Counted from the stretch's first letter, positions 25,216 to 34,209 are shown. The stretch is DNA of 64,000 nucleotides from Bog-950 sp035299425 (GCA_035299425.1 DATGWP010000206.1:1-64000), one strand, 5' to 3'. Notes: generated from the sequence alone by a model not told the origin. Numbers and translations are program-made.

Positions 25216-27696
25216 ATGAAATTGAAAAATAGCCTGCTATCCTGTTTTGTGTTGCTAATGTTTAGCGCTGTGTTTGCACAAACCACACCCGACACTATAC
25301 CCTACAGGGTTACCCAATATGAGTTGAAGAAAACCCAGAAGGTTTCGGCGGTAGCCAAAAGCCTGAAGGTAGACCCGGCTACTATTGTAAAATTAAACAA
25401 ACTAAAAAGCACCGAGCAGGAGTTGCCTAAAGGAAGAAGGCTAAAGGTGCCGCAGTATGGCAAAGGGGTAGTCTACACACCACCTAGCGAGAAGAAACCC
25501 GAAAAAGAAGTTGTAAAGAAAGAACCTGCACCTAAAGCCAAACCAGCCGAAAAGGTAAAACCGGAGAAGATACTGGTAGACAAGCAAAAGCCGGCTAAAC
25601 CCACACCGGCAAAACAGGACAACGAAAAGCAAGTTAAAGCAAAGCAAAAAAACGCTGAAAAAACCAAGACCGAAACTGTAATAATAACAGATGCGCCAAA
25701 GCCGGTTAAAACCGCACCAGAAAAACCCGCAACTACCAAACCTGGAAAAGAAAAAACCACTACAAAAAAGGCAGAAGACAAAAAACCGAAAGAAGATAAT
25801 TCAACAGAGAAAAAACCAGCCGCCGACAAACAAGCCCGGGCCAAACAAAAACCGGAAGATAAGCCTGCCGATAAAAACATAAGCGAACTGGCCAAAGAAG
25901 CAGAGAAAGAGAAAGCTGTAGCGCTGGAGCAAGCCCGCCAAAACCTGCGCCGCGATAGCCTTAAAATGGCTCAGCAAAAGCAAGCCGCAGCTGCCCTTCG
26001 AGCCAAAGAAGGTATACGTGCCAACTACGACCCCGAGATAGACCAGAACAACCTGATGCTGGTAGATGCCACGCTGGAACTGAACGAGGCGATGCTTGCC
26101 GGTGTAAAGGCCAGCCTGGATACGCTGAACAGCCCCGACCCACCTATAAAAAACAACAACGATGTAAAAGAGATTTTGCAGCGTATGAAAAGGCAGCGCG
26201 ATAAGCAACAACTAAAGCCCTACCTTGAATATATGAACGACAGCCTATCGCTGGATTGCGCAAAACTACGCACGCAGCGCGAGGATATTCTTTCGCGGCT
26301 TACACCCTACCTTGACTATCAGCAAAAAATGGAAGCACTCGCTAACAAACCGGTAGAAGATGCACCGGTAGCAAGTGCCACTGCAAAGAACCCAAAGAAG
26401 AAAGAGAAAGAAGCCAAAAAGCCGGTAACCGATAACGCGGTAGTAATAAGAGACACGGCATTGGCACTGGCACAGCCACAACCAACCGTGGCCTCAGCTA
26501 AAAAGGCCGGCAAAGAAAAGGTAAAGGATAAGGGAGTAAAAGCTACAAGCAGTATAGATACGGTAATAGTGTACGATGTAAGTAAGCCGGTGGCTGCCAA
26601 ACCGGCTAAGGGAAAAAATAACAAACCTGTAACTGCTAAAAAAGATACGGCAGAGAAGTTGAAACCGGTAATAGCATCGGCTAAAGAAATACGCGATACT
26701 ATAATAGTGGAAGATGCCCAAAAACCTGAACCGGCTAAAGATACTGTTACCATAGCCAAAGAAACACCAAAGCAAGTTGAAAAACCTGCTAAAAACACTG
26801 CCGCAGCCAAAACAGATACCGTAACAACTGCCAAAAACAAGGAGAAAAAGCCTGCTAAAACCGAACCTGTAGTGGCGAAAAAGGATACACTTAAGAAAAC
26901 TGAAACCGTAGTAATAGATAGCCGCCCTAAGGTAGATACTGTGGCAAAAACTGTGGTGGTAAAGGCAGATGTTAAACCAACAGTTAAAGCGGCTGACCAA
27001 ACTACCGCAAACACCACAGCAGCTGGTGCCGATACCATTCAGAACATAAAATCGCAGTTCTTTTTAAGGCGTGCGCAAAAAGCAATAGCCGAGAAGAAGT
27101 CGAAGCTGGCAGAGGAATACCTGTTGAAATCGATAGAGCTATGGCGCGATAATTACGATGCATGGATGGCACTGGCCGATGAATACACCAAGGCAGAATC
27201 GCCGGTAAAGGCACTGGAGGCTTACCAGCAATGTGTGCGCATAGACCCTATGCAACCTAAGCTGTATTACAAAATTGGTTCGCTACACCTTACCAGCAAA
27301 AAGAAGACAGAAGCCTTACAGAACTTTACCAAGGCCATTAGCATAGATTCTACTTTCCTGCTGGCGTATATGAGCCGTGCAACGGTTTATGGCGATTACA
27401 AACAATACGATGCAGCTATTGCCGATTACAACAAAGTCCTAAGCTTTAATAAAAGCTACTACATAGCCTACCGTGAGCGGGGTATGGTAAAACAATTGAG
27501 CCGCAATTTCTCCGAGGCGGTAGATGACTTTACCCGTTACCTGATATTTGATGATATGGACCCATCGGCATATTACTACCGCGGCCTGGCTAAGATAGGT
27601 AACAAAGAATTGCTGGAAGGCTGCCTTGACCTTTCTAAAGCGGCAGAGATGGGTTACGATGCTGCCGAGAAAGCAATCAAGAAAAGCTGCGAGTAA
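25216..27696 (+). CDS. Secreted LysM and TPR protein with long Lys/Pro/Ala-rich linker
   Basis: 826 residues. A signal peptide (MKLKNSLLSCFVLLMFSAVFAQ) is followed by a LysM-like domain (YRVTQYELKKTQKVSAVAKSL ... LPKGRRLKVPQ, about 30-75) that may bind peptidoglycan. Residues about 80-240 and 370-620 are low-complexity Lys/Pro/Ala/Thr. Within them a degenerate unit recurs, DT(V/I)(I/V)(V/I).D..KP, for example VIITDAPKPV, VIVYDVSKPV, IIVEDAQKP. A helical block (about 240-350) interrupts. The C-terminal 200 residues are TPRs (AEEYLLKSIELWRDNYDAWMALADEY, PKLYYKIGSLHLTSKKKTEAL, AIADYNKVLSFNKSYYIAY). The protein may span the periplasm between wall and a partner. Function inferred only. Confidence 0.75.
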   Translation: MKLKNSLLSCFVLLMFSAVFAQTTPDTIPYRVTQYELKKTQKVSAVAKSLKVDPATIVKLNKLKSTEQELPKGRRLKVPQYGKGVVYTPPSEKKPEKEVVKKEPAPKAKPAEKVKPEKILVDKQKPAKPTPAKQDNEKQVKAKQKNAEKTKTETVIITDAPKPVKTAPEKPATTKPGKEKTTTKKAEDKKPKEDNSTEKKPAADKQARAKQKPEDKPADKNISELAKEAEKEKAVALEQARQNLRRDSLKMAQQKQAAAALRAKEGIRANYDPEIDQNNLMLVDATLELNEAMLAGVKASLDTLNSPDPPIKNNNDVKEILQRMKRQRDKQQLKPYLEYMNDSLSLDCAKLRTQREDILSRLTPYLDYQQKMEALANKPVEDAPVASATAKNPKKKEKEAKKPVTDNAVVIRDTALALAQPQPTVASAKKAGKEKVKDKGVKATSSIDTVIVYDVSKPVAAKPAKGKNNKPVTAKKDTAEKLKPVIASAKEIRDTIIVEDAQKPEPAKDTVTIAKETPKQVEKPAKNTAAAKTDTVTTAKNKEKKPAKTEPVVAKKDTLKKTETVVIDSRPKVDTVAKTVVVKADVKPTVKAADQTTANTTAAGADTIQNIKSQFFLRRAQKAIAEKKSKLAEEYLLKSIELWRDNYDAWMALADEYTKAESPVKALEAYQQCVRIDPMQPKLYYKIGSLHLTSKKKTEALQNFTKAISIDSTFLLAYMSRATVYGDYKQYDAAIADYNKVLSFNKSYYIAYRERGMVKQLSRNFSEAVDDFTRYLIFDDMDPSAYYYRGLAKIGNKELLEGCLDLSKAAEMGYDAAEKAIKKSCE

Positions 27697-27698
27697 AA

Positions 27699-28130
27699 CT
27701 ATTCCGGTAAATTGAGTTTTACACTCGGCTTAGAAAGAGAGGTACGGTCAGCATAACGTTGCGCCCTGTTACCAATAGCATAATCTATCCAAATTGCATC
27801 GTTGGCTACATCTACTGTTATAAAACCAACGTGGCGGATGTTATTGCGCTTGCCATTGAAATAAGCCATTACAATGTGTTGGATAGTGTCAACAAAAATG
27901 GGGTTCTCTCCTACCAAACTATCCCTAAACGGCTTGAAATTTTCTTTCATCAAATTTGCCATACGGCGCTCCATAATGTGGTTAGTAAGAAAACCTACAT
28001 CAGAAGGCAAGCGGTTGTTGTATTGAAGCAGAAAAGCCAGTTCGCCTTTAGGCGCGGGCTTAGGTTTGGGTTGTGGATTGCAGGCAGATATAAAAAACAG
28101 AAACAGGATAATTGCACAAATTCTGTTCAT
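27699..28130 (-). CDS. Hypothetical lipoprotein
   Basis: 143 residues. The signal peptide MNRICAIILFLFFISAC is a lipobox type, with Cys 17 acylated and a Pro/Lys-rich tether (NPQPKPKPAPKG). The globular part starts FLLQYNNRLPSDVGFLTNH. Family not recognised. It starts 12 bp after the deoxyhypusine-synthase-like gene on the same strand, so likely cotranscribed. Its stop is 2 bp from the convergent LysM/TPR stop, so the genes share their 3' boundary. Confidence 0.65.
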   Translation of the reverse strand: MNRICAIILFLFFISACNPQPKPKPAPKGELAFLLQYNNRLPSDVGFLTNHIMERRMANLMKENFKPFRDSLVGENPIFVDTIQHIVMAYFNGKRNNIRHVGFITVDVANDAIWIDYAIGNRAQRYADRTSLSKPSVKLNLPE

Positions 28131-28142
28131 TCCATTACCGGT

Positions 28143-29114
28143 TTACCACTTCAGTAAGTACGCAAATATTAGCGGCGCTACAATAGTAGCATCGCTTTCC
28201 ACAATAAACTTAGGCGTATTGATATCGAGTTTACCCCAGGTAATTTTTTCGTTGGGCACTGCACCTGAGTATGAACCGTAAGAAGTTGTAGAGTCAGATA
28301 TCTGGCAGAAGTAGCTCCAGAAAGGAACATCGGTCCACTCTAAGTCCTGGTACATCATTGGCACTACACAAATAGGGAAATCTCCGGCGATACCGCCGCC
28401 AATCTGGAAGAAACCAACGCCCTTGCCACCGCTATTCTTACGGTACCAATCGCTCAGCCATATCATATACTCGATACCGCTTTTCATGGTAGTAGGTTTC
28501 ATTTCGCCCTTAATACAGTAAGAGGCGAAGATGTTACCCATGGTGCTATCCTCCCATCCCGGACAGATGATAGGCAGGTTCTTTTCAGCCGCAGCTATCA
28601 TCCAGCTATGCTTAGGGTCTATTTCGTAGTATTGCTCCAGCACACCGCTTAGTATCATTTTGTACATAAACTCATGTGGCAGGTAGCGCTCGCCTTTATC
28701 ATCTGCATCCTTCCATAAAGTATGGATATGCTTTTGCAAACGGCGGAAAGCTTCTTCTTCTGGTATACAGGTATCGGTAACACGGTTAAAACCATTCTCC
28801 AACAAATCCCATTCTTCCTGCGGCGAAAGATCGCGGTAGTTAGGTACGCGCTTGTAGTGCGAGTGTGCCACCAGGTTCATTAAATCTTCTTCCAGGTTAG
28901 CACCTGTGCACGAAATTATCTGCACTTTATCCTGGCGGATCATTTCGGCTAACGATATACCCAGCTCGGCTGTACTCATTGCGCCGGCAAGGGTTATCAT
29001 CATTTTACCACCTTCTGCTAAGTGTGTTTCGTAGCCTTTAGCTGCATCTACAAGTGCTGCTGAATTAAAGTGACGGTAGTGGTGGGTGATAAAGTCGCGA
29101 ACTGAAGTTGCCAT
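28143..29114 (-). CDS. Deoxyhypusine-synthase-like enzyme
   Basis: 323 residues. The fold matches deoxyhypusine synthase: MMITLAGAMSTAELGI, IISCTGANLEEDLMNLV, ICPGWEDSTMGNIFAS, GVGFFQIGGGIAGDF. The segment ITWGKL places the catalytic Lys near residue 295, equivalent to the Lys of the human SWGKI motif. In eukaryotes and archaea the enzyme transfers the aminobutyl group of spermidine to eIF5A/aIF5A, which bacteria lack. Bacterial relatives are known or proposed to make homospermidine or modify other acceptors, so a polyamine transfer is likely and the acceptor unknown. Two 14-bp direct repeats lie just upstream. Confidence 0.87.
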   Translation of the reverse strand: MATSVRDFITHHYRHFNSAALVDAAKGYETHLAEGGKMMITLAGAMSTAELGISLAEMIRQDKVQIISCTGANLEEDLMNLVAHSHYKRVPNYRDLSPQEEWDLLENGFNRVTDTCIPEEEAFRRLQKHIHTLWKDADDKGERYLPHEFMYKMILSGVLEQYYEIDPKHSWMIAAAEKNLPIICPGWEDSTMGNIFASYCIKGEMKPTTMKSGIEYMIWLSDWYRKNSGGKGVGFFQIGGGIAGDFPICVVPMMYQDLEWTDVPFWSYFCQISDSTTSYGSYSGAVPNEKITWGKLDINTPKFIVESDATIVAPLIFAYLLKW

Positions 29115-29117
29115 AAT

Positions 29118-29152
29118 TAGTGAATAGTAAATGATGAATAGTGAATAGTAAA
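29118..29152. repeat. Direct repeats in the leader of the deoxyhypusine-synthase-like gene
   Basis: Two perfect 14-bp copies of TAGTGAATAGTAAA lie at 29118-29131 and 29139-29152, a 21-bp period. They are right upstream of the ATG at 29114 (minus). They could be regulatory or a slippage product. Confidence 0.6.
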
Positions 29153-29215
29153 ATCTGCCGCGAAAATCTAAAATTTTAGCTAACCGCCAACTTTAAACTC
29201 TAAACAGTAATCTGC

Positions 29216-29223
29216 TATATTCG
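29216..29223 (+). promoter_or_regulatory. -7-like box upstream of the cytochrome c gene
   Basis: TATATTCG differs from TAnnTTTG at one position and is 22 bp before the ATG at 29245. The same variant (TATTTTCG) precedes the histidine kinase gene. A matching -33 is not clear. Confidence 0.35.
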
Positions 29224-29244
29224 CCCACAAACAAACCACCTATT

Positions 29245-29862
29245 ATGTACACAGGTCTACTCCACAGCCACAAACTTTTCGTTCTTCTATTTCTAATCCA
29301 CTATATAGTTAAGCTGGTATTGCTGCTAACCAACAAAAATGAGCAGTTAGCGAAGTACACCAAAGCCACCAAAATACCGGAGATGGTATTGAGCGTGGCG
29401 TTCCTGGTAACAGGCGGCTGGATGCTGATTAAAAGCGGTGCATTCTCTACCTTTATGATAATAAAGCTGGTGTGCGTTTTCTCGTCTATACCATTGGCTG
29501 TTATAGGATTTAAGAAAGGCAACAAGGTACTGGCATTTGTGGCGGTATTCCTTATAATAATGAGTTACGGGCTGGCCGAAATGAATAAAAAAGCCAAGAC
29601 CGGACCTAAAGTAGATACCTCTGCCATTACCAATCCTATAGAAGCCGGTAAACTGATATACACCAATAGCTGCGTTAGCTGCCACGGTGCCGATGGTAAA
29701 CTGATGCTTAGCGGAGCTAAAGACCTTTCTATAACGGTACTTACAGCGGCCGAGCAAAAAGAAATGATACGCAACGGGAAAAATGCCATGCCGGGTTACA
29801 AAGACCTGACCGATGAGCAACTGGATGGTGTGGTACAATACATAGCAACGCTGAAACAGTAA
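29245..29862 (+). CDS. Membrane-bound cytochrome c with SirB-like N-terminus
   Basis: 205 residues. Three to four N-terminal helices resemble the SirB family (HSHKLFVLLFLIHYIVKLVLLL, PEMVLSVAFLVTGGWML, FMIIKLVCVFSSIPLAVIGFKK). A periplasmic class I c-type haem domain follows: haem motif CVSCH at 143-147 and probable axial Met at 182 (KNAMPGYKDLTDEQL). The chain is therefore a fusion of a membrane unit with an electron carrier. It would be a client of the CcmE/CcmF apparatus. It is followed by a terminator. Confidence 0.88.
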   Translation: MYTGLLHSHKLFVLLFLIHYIVKLVLLLTNKNEQLAKYTKATKIPEMVLSVAFLVTGGWMLIKSGAFSTFMIIKLVCVFSSIPLAVIGFKKGNKVLAFVAVFLIIMSYGLAEMNKKAKTGPKVDTSAITNPIEAGKLIYTNSCVSCHGADGKLMLSGAKDLSITVLTAAEQKEMIRNGKNAMPGYKDLTDEQLDGVVQYIATLKQ

Positions 29863-29882
29863 AACAACTAAGGACTTAAATC

Positions 29883-29927
29883 AAAAAGGGGATAGTTGTA
29901 TTGCAATACGGCTATCCCCTTTTTTTA
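29883..29927. terminator. Bidirectional terminator
   Basis: AAAAAGGGGATAG and CTATCCCCTTTTT pair, with an inner GTATTG/CAATAC palindrome extending the stem. The T-run overlaps the stop codon of the convergent DUF1501 gene. It likely ends both the cytochrome and DUF1501 transcripts. Confidence 0.88.
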
Positions 29928-31514
29928 CATCACCAATAATCGCTTGGTGTATTTCCTCTGCCCCTCTTGCAAAGAGTAGAAGTAGATTCCTTTTTCGAGT
30001 TTGTGCGTGATAAGTTCGGTGCGGTAAGTACCCGGGGCATAGGTACCCTCTACTATTGTTTCTACCTCGCGGCCTACTTCATCATACAGTTTCATTTGAA
30101 TAACACCCCCTGTAGTTTGAAACTCGATAACCGTAGAGCCATTGGCCGGGTTAGGATAATTGCGAAGTGTTCCATCCGCAGTATCAGGGTCGTTTATAGC
30201 TGTAGCAGTACAATTTTCAGTAAACAGGTCGAGCGTTTGAAAATTTTGCAGCATAGCCGCGCTTACTTCGGCCTCGGGTATGCAGAACCAGTTCTTAAGT
30301 ATAGAGGTATAGATTGAACGGAAGTCGTGCTGCATCTCTATGTTATCGCCGGAGCCTACACTGGCCGGTATTACCGGGTTGTTGCCTATTAACCCGCCTT
30401 TTACTTTGCTGCCAAATAATATAACCGGAAGCGCCGAGCCGTGGTCGGTACCCAGGCTACCGTTAGATTGTATGCGGCGGCCAAACTCAGAGAAAGTCAT
30501 GCCTATTACCCTATCGGCCTGGCCCATCAATCGCAGGTCATCTTCAAAAGCAGCAATGGCGGTAGATAATTTTGAAAGCAGGTCGGCATGTTCGCCCGTG
30601 TGGGTACCACCGGTGGCATCTACCTGCGAGTTGTGGGTATCGAAGCCATTTAAATTTACCATGTATACCCTTGTTTGTAATCCACCGCCAATTAGCTGGG
30701 CTACAATCTTTAGCTGGTCGGCCAGTGAGTTGGTACCAGCTGCCGGGTATTGCGTAGATAGATTAGCCTGTGCCAATGCAGCATCTTTAATCACGTTGGC
30801 ATATAGCTGCGTTTGTATAGATGTTTCGCGTATAAAATTGAGCTCGTGCCCTGCAGGTGTGTTGGGTGCTGGGTCGTAATTGCCGGAGGTAAGCTGATAA
30901 AAATTAGAAGATGAGGTAATAGCTATACCCATGTTTACCGAGGGGCCCTGCAGCGCGGTAGAAACCACATTGCCAATCTGCAACGCCAGCGGGTCGGGGT
31001 CGGTAGAGTTGGGGTAACCGGTGGGGTAGCCGGCATACTCCTGGTCTAAAAAGCGTCCTACCCAACCGGTAGCAAGTGTTTGGTTTGCATCAGATGCGGT
31101 GAGCCAGATATCGGTAGCCCTGAAATGCGAAAAGCTCGGATTGGGGTAACTAACGCCCTGCACAATAGCCACCTTTTGGTCGTTGTACATATTTTGCAAT
31201 CCGGTTAAAGAAGGGTGAAGGCCGGTAGCTGTAGTACCATTAAGCGGCAATACCAAATTCTCGCCAATCATAATATTGCTGCGCGCTGCCGATAATGGCG
31301 AATACTGGTCTAAAGGTATAACGGTGTTCAAACCATCGTTGCCACCATTTAGTTGTATCAGCACCAGCACCCTGTCGGTTTGGGTAGCGGCGCGCAACAT
31401 ATCATCGAAGGCACTGCCGCGCCCAAAAGCTTTAAACGACAATCCATTGATAAGAAATGGCAAAGTAGCTACCGGTAATGCGCGCTTAATAAATGATTTC
31501 CTTTTCATGCTCAT
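29925..31514 (-). CDS. DUF1501 protein with T9SS sorting domain
   Basis: 529 residues. The N-terminus MSMKRKSFIKRALPVATLPFL is a signal peptide; RKSFIK resembles a Tat motif with one Arg replaced by Lys. ATGs at 31514 and 31508 are both possible; the first is kept. DUF1501 landmarks: LIQLNGGNDGLNTVIPL, NPSFSHFRATDIWLTA, MVNLNGFDTHNSQ, MTFSEFGRRIQSNGS and TDHGSALPVILFG. These fit the alkaline-phosphatase-like superfamily seen in DUF1501. The C-terminal 80 residues (LRNYPNPANGSTVIEF ... KRLLVM) form a type A T9SS sorting domain. It is 49 bp downstream of the DUF1800 gene, in one operon. Reaction unknown. Confidence 0.88.
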   Translation of the reverse strand: MSMKRKSFIKRALPVATLPFLINGLSFKAFGRGSAFDDMLRAATQTDRVLVLIQLNGGNDGLNTVIPLDQYSPLSAARSNIMIGENLVLPLNGTTATGLHPSLTGLQNMYNDQKVAIVQGVSYPNPSFSHFRATDIWLTASDANQTLATGWVGRFLDQEYAGYPTGYPNSTDPDPLALQIGNVVSTALQGPSVNMGIAITSSSNFYQLTSGNYDPAPNTPAGHELNFIRETSIQTQLYANVIKDAALAQANLSTQYPAAGTNSLADQLKIVAQLIGGGLQTRVYMVNLNGFDTHNSQVDATGGTHTGEHADLLSKLSTAIAAFEDDLRLMGQADRVIGMTFSEFGRRIQSNGSLGTDHGSALPVILFGSKVKGGLIGNNPVIPASVGSGDNIEMQHDFRSIYTSILKNWFCIPEAEVSAAMLQNFQTLDLFTENCTATAINDPDTADGTLRNYPNPANGSTVIEFQTTGGVIQMKLYDEVGREVETIVEGTYAPGTYRTELITHKLEKGIYFYSLQEGQRKYTKRLLVM

Positions 31515-31563
31515 ATTTTTAAAATGCTGGCAAAGCCAACCACTAATAATTTTATTCCCTTCG

Positions 31564-33282
31564 CTATATCAACTGATACTCGGCCATACCCATTAAGTAG
31601 GTATACATAGACCGCAGCCTTGTTTCCACCGCAGTCTTAAAAGTTACATTGGAGGGGTCGCTGATGTAATCGTCCCAGGCATCGGTCCAGTAATGGTCAG
31701 CAGCCTGGCCGGATAGTAATATTGATTTTAAGAAAGCCGTTTGGGTAGGGCCTATATCGTTGGGGCTAAGCAGCGCAGCGCTGTCTGTTATCAGTAGGTT
31801 AGGGTCACCGGCGTTGGCAAACTGCTGCGCAAAGGCGATACAATCAATTTTAAGGTTTACACCATTGCGGGTTACACCCGATAGCGAACAGAGTGCATCG
31901 GTATATTCATTGCGAGAGGGCAACGTATCGCTGTTAATCCACTGCTCGTGAAACTGTGGCTCCTGGTAATAAGCAGGCCAGCCTGCCACGTTAGGTGGGT
32001 CGCCGGCATCCATACCCAGCGTTAGCGCAGCATCGGCCACTATACCCCAGCCTTTATACTGGTCCACTGCATTGGCAGATGTAGGAAAAGCGATATTAAA
32101 CTGGCGGCAAACCCCAACCAAATGGTCTAATGGATTTTTAATATGGCAGCCAAAGTTAAGCGTGTCGAAAAAGTGTTCGCTTTTTAATAAAGCCACCAGG
32201 GCAGGCATTATCTCCCAGTTGTTCTGCACTAATAAATCCGACATAGGTGTAATAATGTCCGTTTCTACCTGCGCATCTATTACATAATAAACAAACCAAC
32301 GATACAGCTTACGGCTAATGTGTTTGGCAGCCTCCTGCTGCAAAAAAATCATGTCAATCAACTGGTCGGTTTCGTTAGCACCATTAGCCCCCGATTGACC
32401 GGCAATAGTTGCATTGCCATAAAAAGCAGAAAACTGTTTGGCTGTAGTATCGTGCTTGGTGCTGTCAAAATAAGCCGTAAGGGTATTTACATCTACCCGC
32501 CAGCCGGTAAGCACACGGGCAGCCGCTTTTACATCATCTTCTGTATAATGCGAATCGGGACCTTTACCCACTGTAAATAATTCCTGTAGTTCGCGGGCAT
32601 AGTTTTCGTTAGGTGCGTTCTTGGTATTTGTTCTGCCGTTCAGGTAATCAAGCATAGCGGCATCGGTAGTTACCAGCCGTGTAAGCGTTTTAAAATTGCC
32701 AAACGCATTAGCACGCAACAGGGCTATATGCTTATACCCACCACGGGCATCGTTATAAATATTCAACTGGGTGGCATAGTGGTTATGCCAGAACAAAGTC
32801 ATTTTCTCGGTCAGCTTGCGCTCCTGGTTTAGCATAAGCCCCAGCCACCACTGCTTAAAGTTAACCTTGCGCCTGCCATTGGCATTTACACTATTTGTAT
32901 TCATTACCGTATTTACCCATGTTTGGCCTACCGGTACATCAGCATCGGTAAAGTTGGCGTTGTTATAAGTATTAACCGGTGGCAGTGGTGTGGCCGATGC
33001 TGTGGTTAAAGCCACAATAGCCTGGTCGAGGTTCATCCCTGCAAAGGCATCTAAATCTGCCTTTGTAATACCAAACAAACAACGCCTTAGCAGGTGGGCA
33101 AGTTGGGTAGTGCCAAAAGTGCCCGAGTACTGGGTTAAACCGGTATTGGCCCGGCTATCAAATTGCGGTATAACCTTGTTGGCAAACTCGTTGACCGGAG
33201 CTTCCATTTTTACTTTTTCATCCGGCAAAGCAGAGTTGCCATATACGGCACCTAAAAATTCGAGGCGGTTAATCTGTTTCAT
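31564..33282 (-). CDS. DUF1800 protein
   Basis: 572 residues with typical DUF1800 blocks: LAHLLRRCLFGITKADLDAFAG near 60, WWLGLMLNQERKLTEKMTLFWHNHYATQ, MLDYLNGRTNTKNAPNENYARELQELFTVG, and a DPPNVAGWPAYYQEP motif. DUF1800 and DUF1501 genes occur together across Bacteroidota and Planctomycetota. No ordinary signal peptide is obvious at the start (MKQINRLEFLGAVYG), which may mean it stays in the cell or uses another route. First gene of the two-gene unit with DUF1501. Role not known. Confidence 0.87.
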   Translation of the reverse strand: MKQINRLEFLGAVYGNSALPDEKVKMEAPVNEFANKVIPQFDSRANTGLTQYSGTFGTTQLAHLLRRCLFGITKADLDAFAGMNLDQAIVALTTASATPLPPVNTYNNANFTDADVPVGQTWVNTVMNTNSVNANGRRKVNFKQWWLGLMLNQERKLTEKMTLFWHNHYATQLNIYNDARGGYKHIALLRANAFGNFKTLTRLVTTDAAMLDYLNGRTNTKNAPNENYARELQELFTVGKGPDSHYTEDDVKAAARVLTGWRVDVNTLTAYFDSTKHDTTAKQFSAFYGNATIAGQSGANGANETDQLIDMIFLQQEAAKHISRKLYRWFVYYVIDAQVETDIITPMSDLLVQNNWEIMPALVALLKSEHFFDTLNFGCHIKNPLDHLVGVCRQFNIAFPTSANAVDQYKGWGIVADAALTLGMDAGDPPNVAGWPAYYQEPQFHEQWINSDTLPSRNEYTDALCSLSGVTRNGVNLKIDCIAFAQQFANAGDPNLLITDSAALLSPNDIGPTQTAFLKSILLSGQAADHYWTDAWDDYISDPSNVTFKTAVETRLRSMYTYLMGMAEYQLI

Positions 33283-33407
33283 GCTAACTAAGGTAATTAA
33301 GGAATTTTAACTATTGACAACGATTTTGTGGAAAGGTTTAATTGCAGCAAAAAAATCTGTCAGCCTGCATGAGTAAGCCTACAGTGGAACAAACACTGAG
33401 AATAATA

Positions 33408-33415
33408 TACATTTG
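33408..33415 (+). promoter_or_regulatory. -7 box upstream of the SDR gene
   Basis: TACATTTG is an exact TAnnTTTG match, 13 bp before the ATG at 33429. No clear TTG at the -33 position was seen. Confidence 0.45.
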
Positions 33416-33428
33416 TTATTATTAAATC

Positions 33429-34205
33429 ATGGTTATGAATTCGATAAGGGGAAAATGGGCGCTGATAACAGGTGCTACTTCAGGATTTGGAAAAGCAACG
33501 GCAGATTTATTTGCCAAAGAAGGCTGTAACCTGATAATAACAGGCCGCCGGGGCGAAAAGTTGGAGGCTATTATGAATGTGCTGCGCGAAAAATACGACG
33601 TGCAGGTACTCTCCTACTGCTTTGATGTGCGCAACGTAACTATGTGTATAGAAATGGCCAACGACCTGGCCAGCCGCGAGATAGTGCCGGATATCTTGAT
33701 TAATAACGCAGGGCTTGCCTCTGGCAAAAACAAAATACACGAAGGACTGCTGGGCGATTGGGAGAAGATGATAGACACCAATATTAAAGGCCTGCTATAC
33801 ATTACCCGGTCTATATTACCCATGATGGTAGAGCGCAACGAAGGGCACGTAATTAATATAGGTTCTACGGCAGGGCATATTGTTTACCCCGAAGGCAACG
33901 TTTACAATGCCACCAAATTTGCCGTTAAGGCGCTAAACGAGGCTATTAACCTAGACTTAGTGGGCACACAGATACGCTGCTGCAGTATAGACCCCGGCGC
34001 AGCCGAAACCGAGTTCTCTCTCGTGCGTTTTAACGGCGATGCTGAAAAGGCAAAAAAGGTGTATGAAGGTTACGAGGCCTTAAAAGCTGAAGACGTGGCC
34101 AATATCATCTACTTTGTAGTAACCACACCGGTGCATGTAAACATTACCAATATGGTGGTGTACCCTACCGCACAGCGGAGTGTATATGTGTGGGATAAAA
34201 AGTAG
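33429..34205 (+). CDS. Short-chain dehydrogenase/reductase (YdfG-like)
   Basis: 258 residues. Cofactor motif TGATSGFG at 14-21; ITGRR after strand 2, which suggests NADPH preference; NNAG at 92-95; the catalytic Ser in INIGSTAG (146); Tyr 159 and Lys 163 in YNATK. The run NNAGLASGKN..IHEG...DWEKMIDTN matches the YdfG subgroup, which acts on 3-hydroxy acids such as serine, allo-threonine or 3-hydroxypropionate. ATGs at 33429 and 33435 are both possible. Cytoplasmic. Substrate not proven. Confidence 0.9.
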   Translation: MVMNSIRGKWALITGATSGFGKATADLFAKEGCNLIITGRRGEKLEAIMNVLREKYDVQVLSYCFDVRNVTMCIEMANDLASREIVPDILINNAGLASGKNKIHEGLLGDWEKMIDTNIKGLLYITRSILPMMVERNEGHVINIGSTAGHIVYPEGNVYNATKFAVKALNEAINLDLVGTQIRCCSIDPGAAETEFSLVRFNGDAEKAKKVYEGYEALKAEDVANIIYFVVTTPVHVNITNMVVYPTAQRSVYVWDKK

Positions 34206-34209
34206 GAGC

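Noticed and set aside
26319..27038. Minus-strand 239-codon hydrophobic frame
   Set aside because: Shadow of the Lys/Pro/Ala-rich linker of the LysM/TPR gene; reverse-complement Lys codons read as Phe/Leu and mimic membrane helices.
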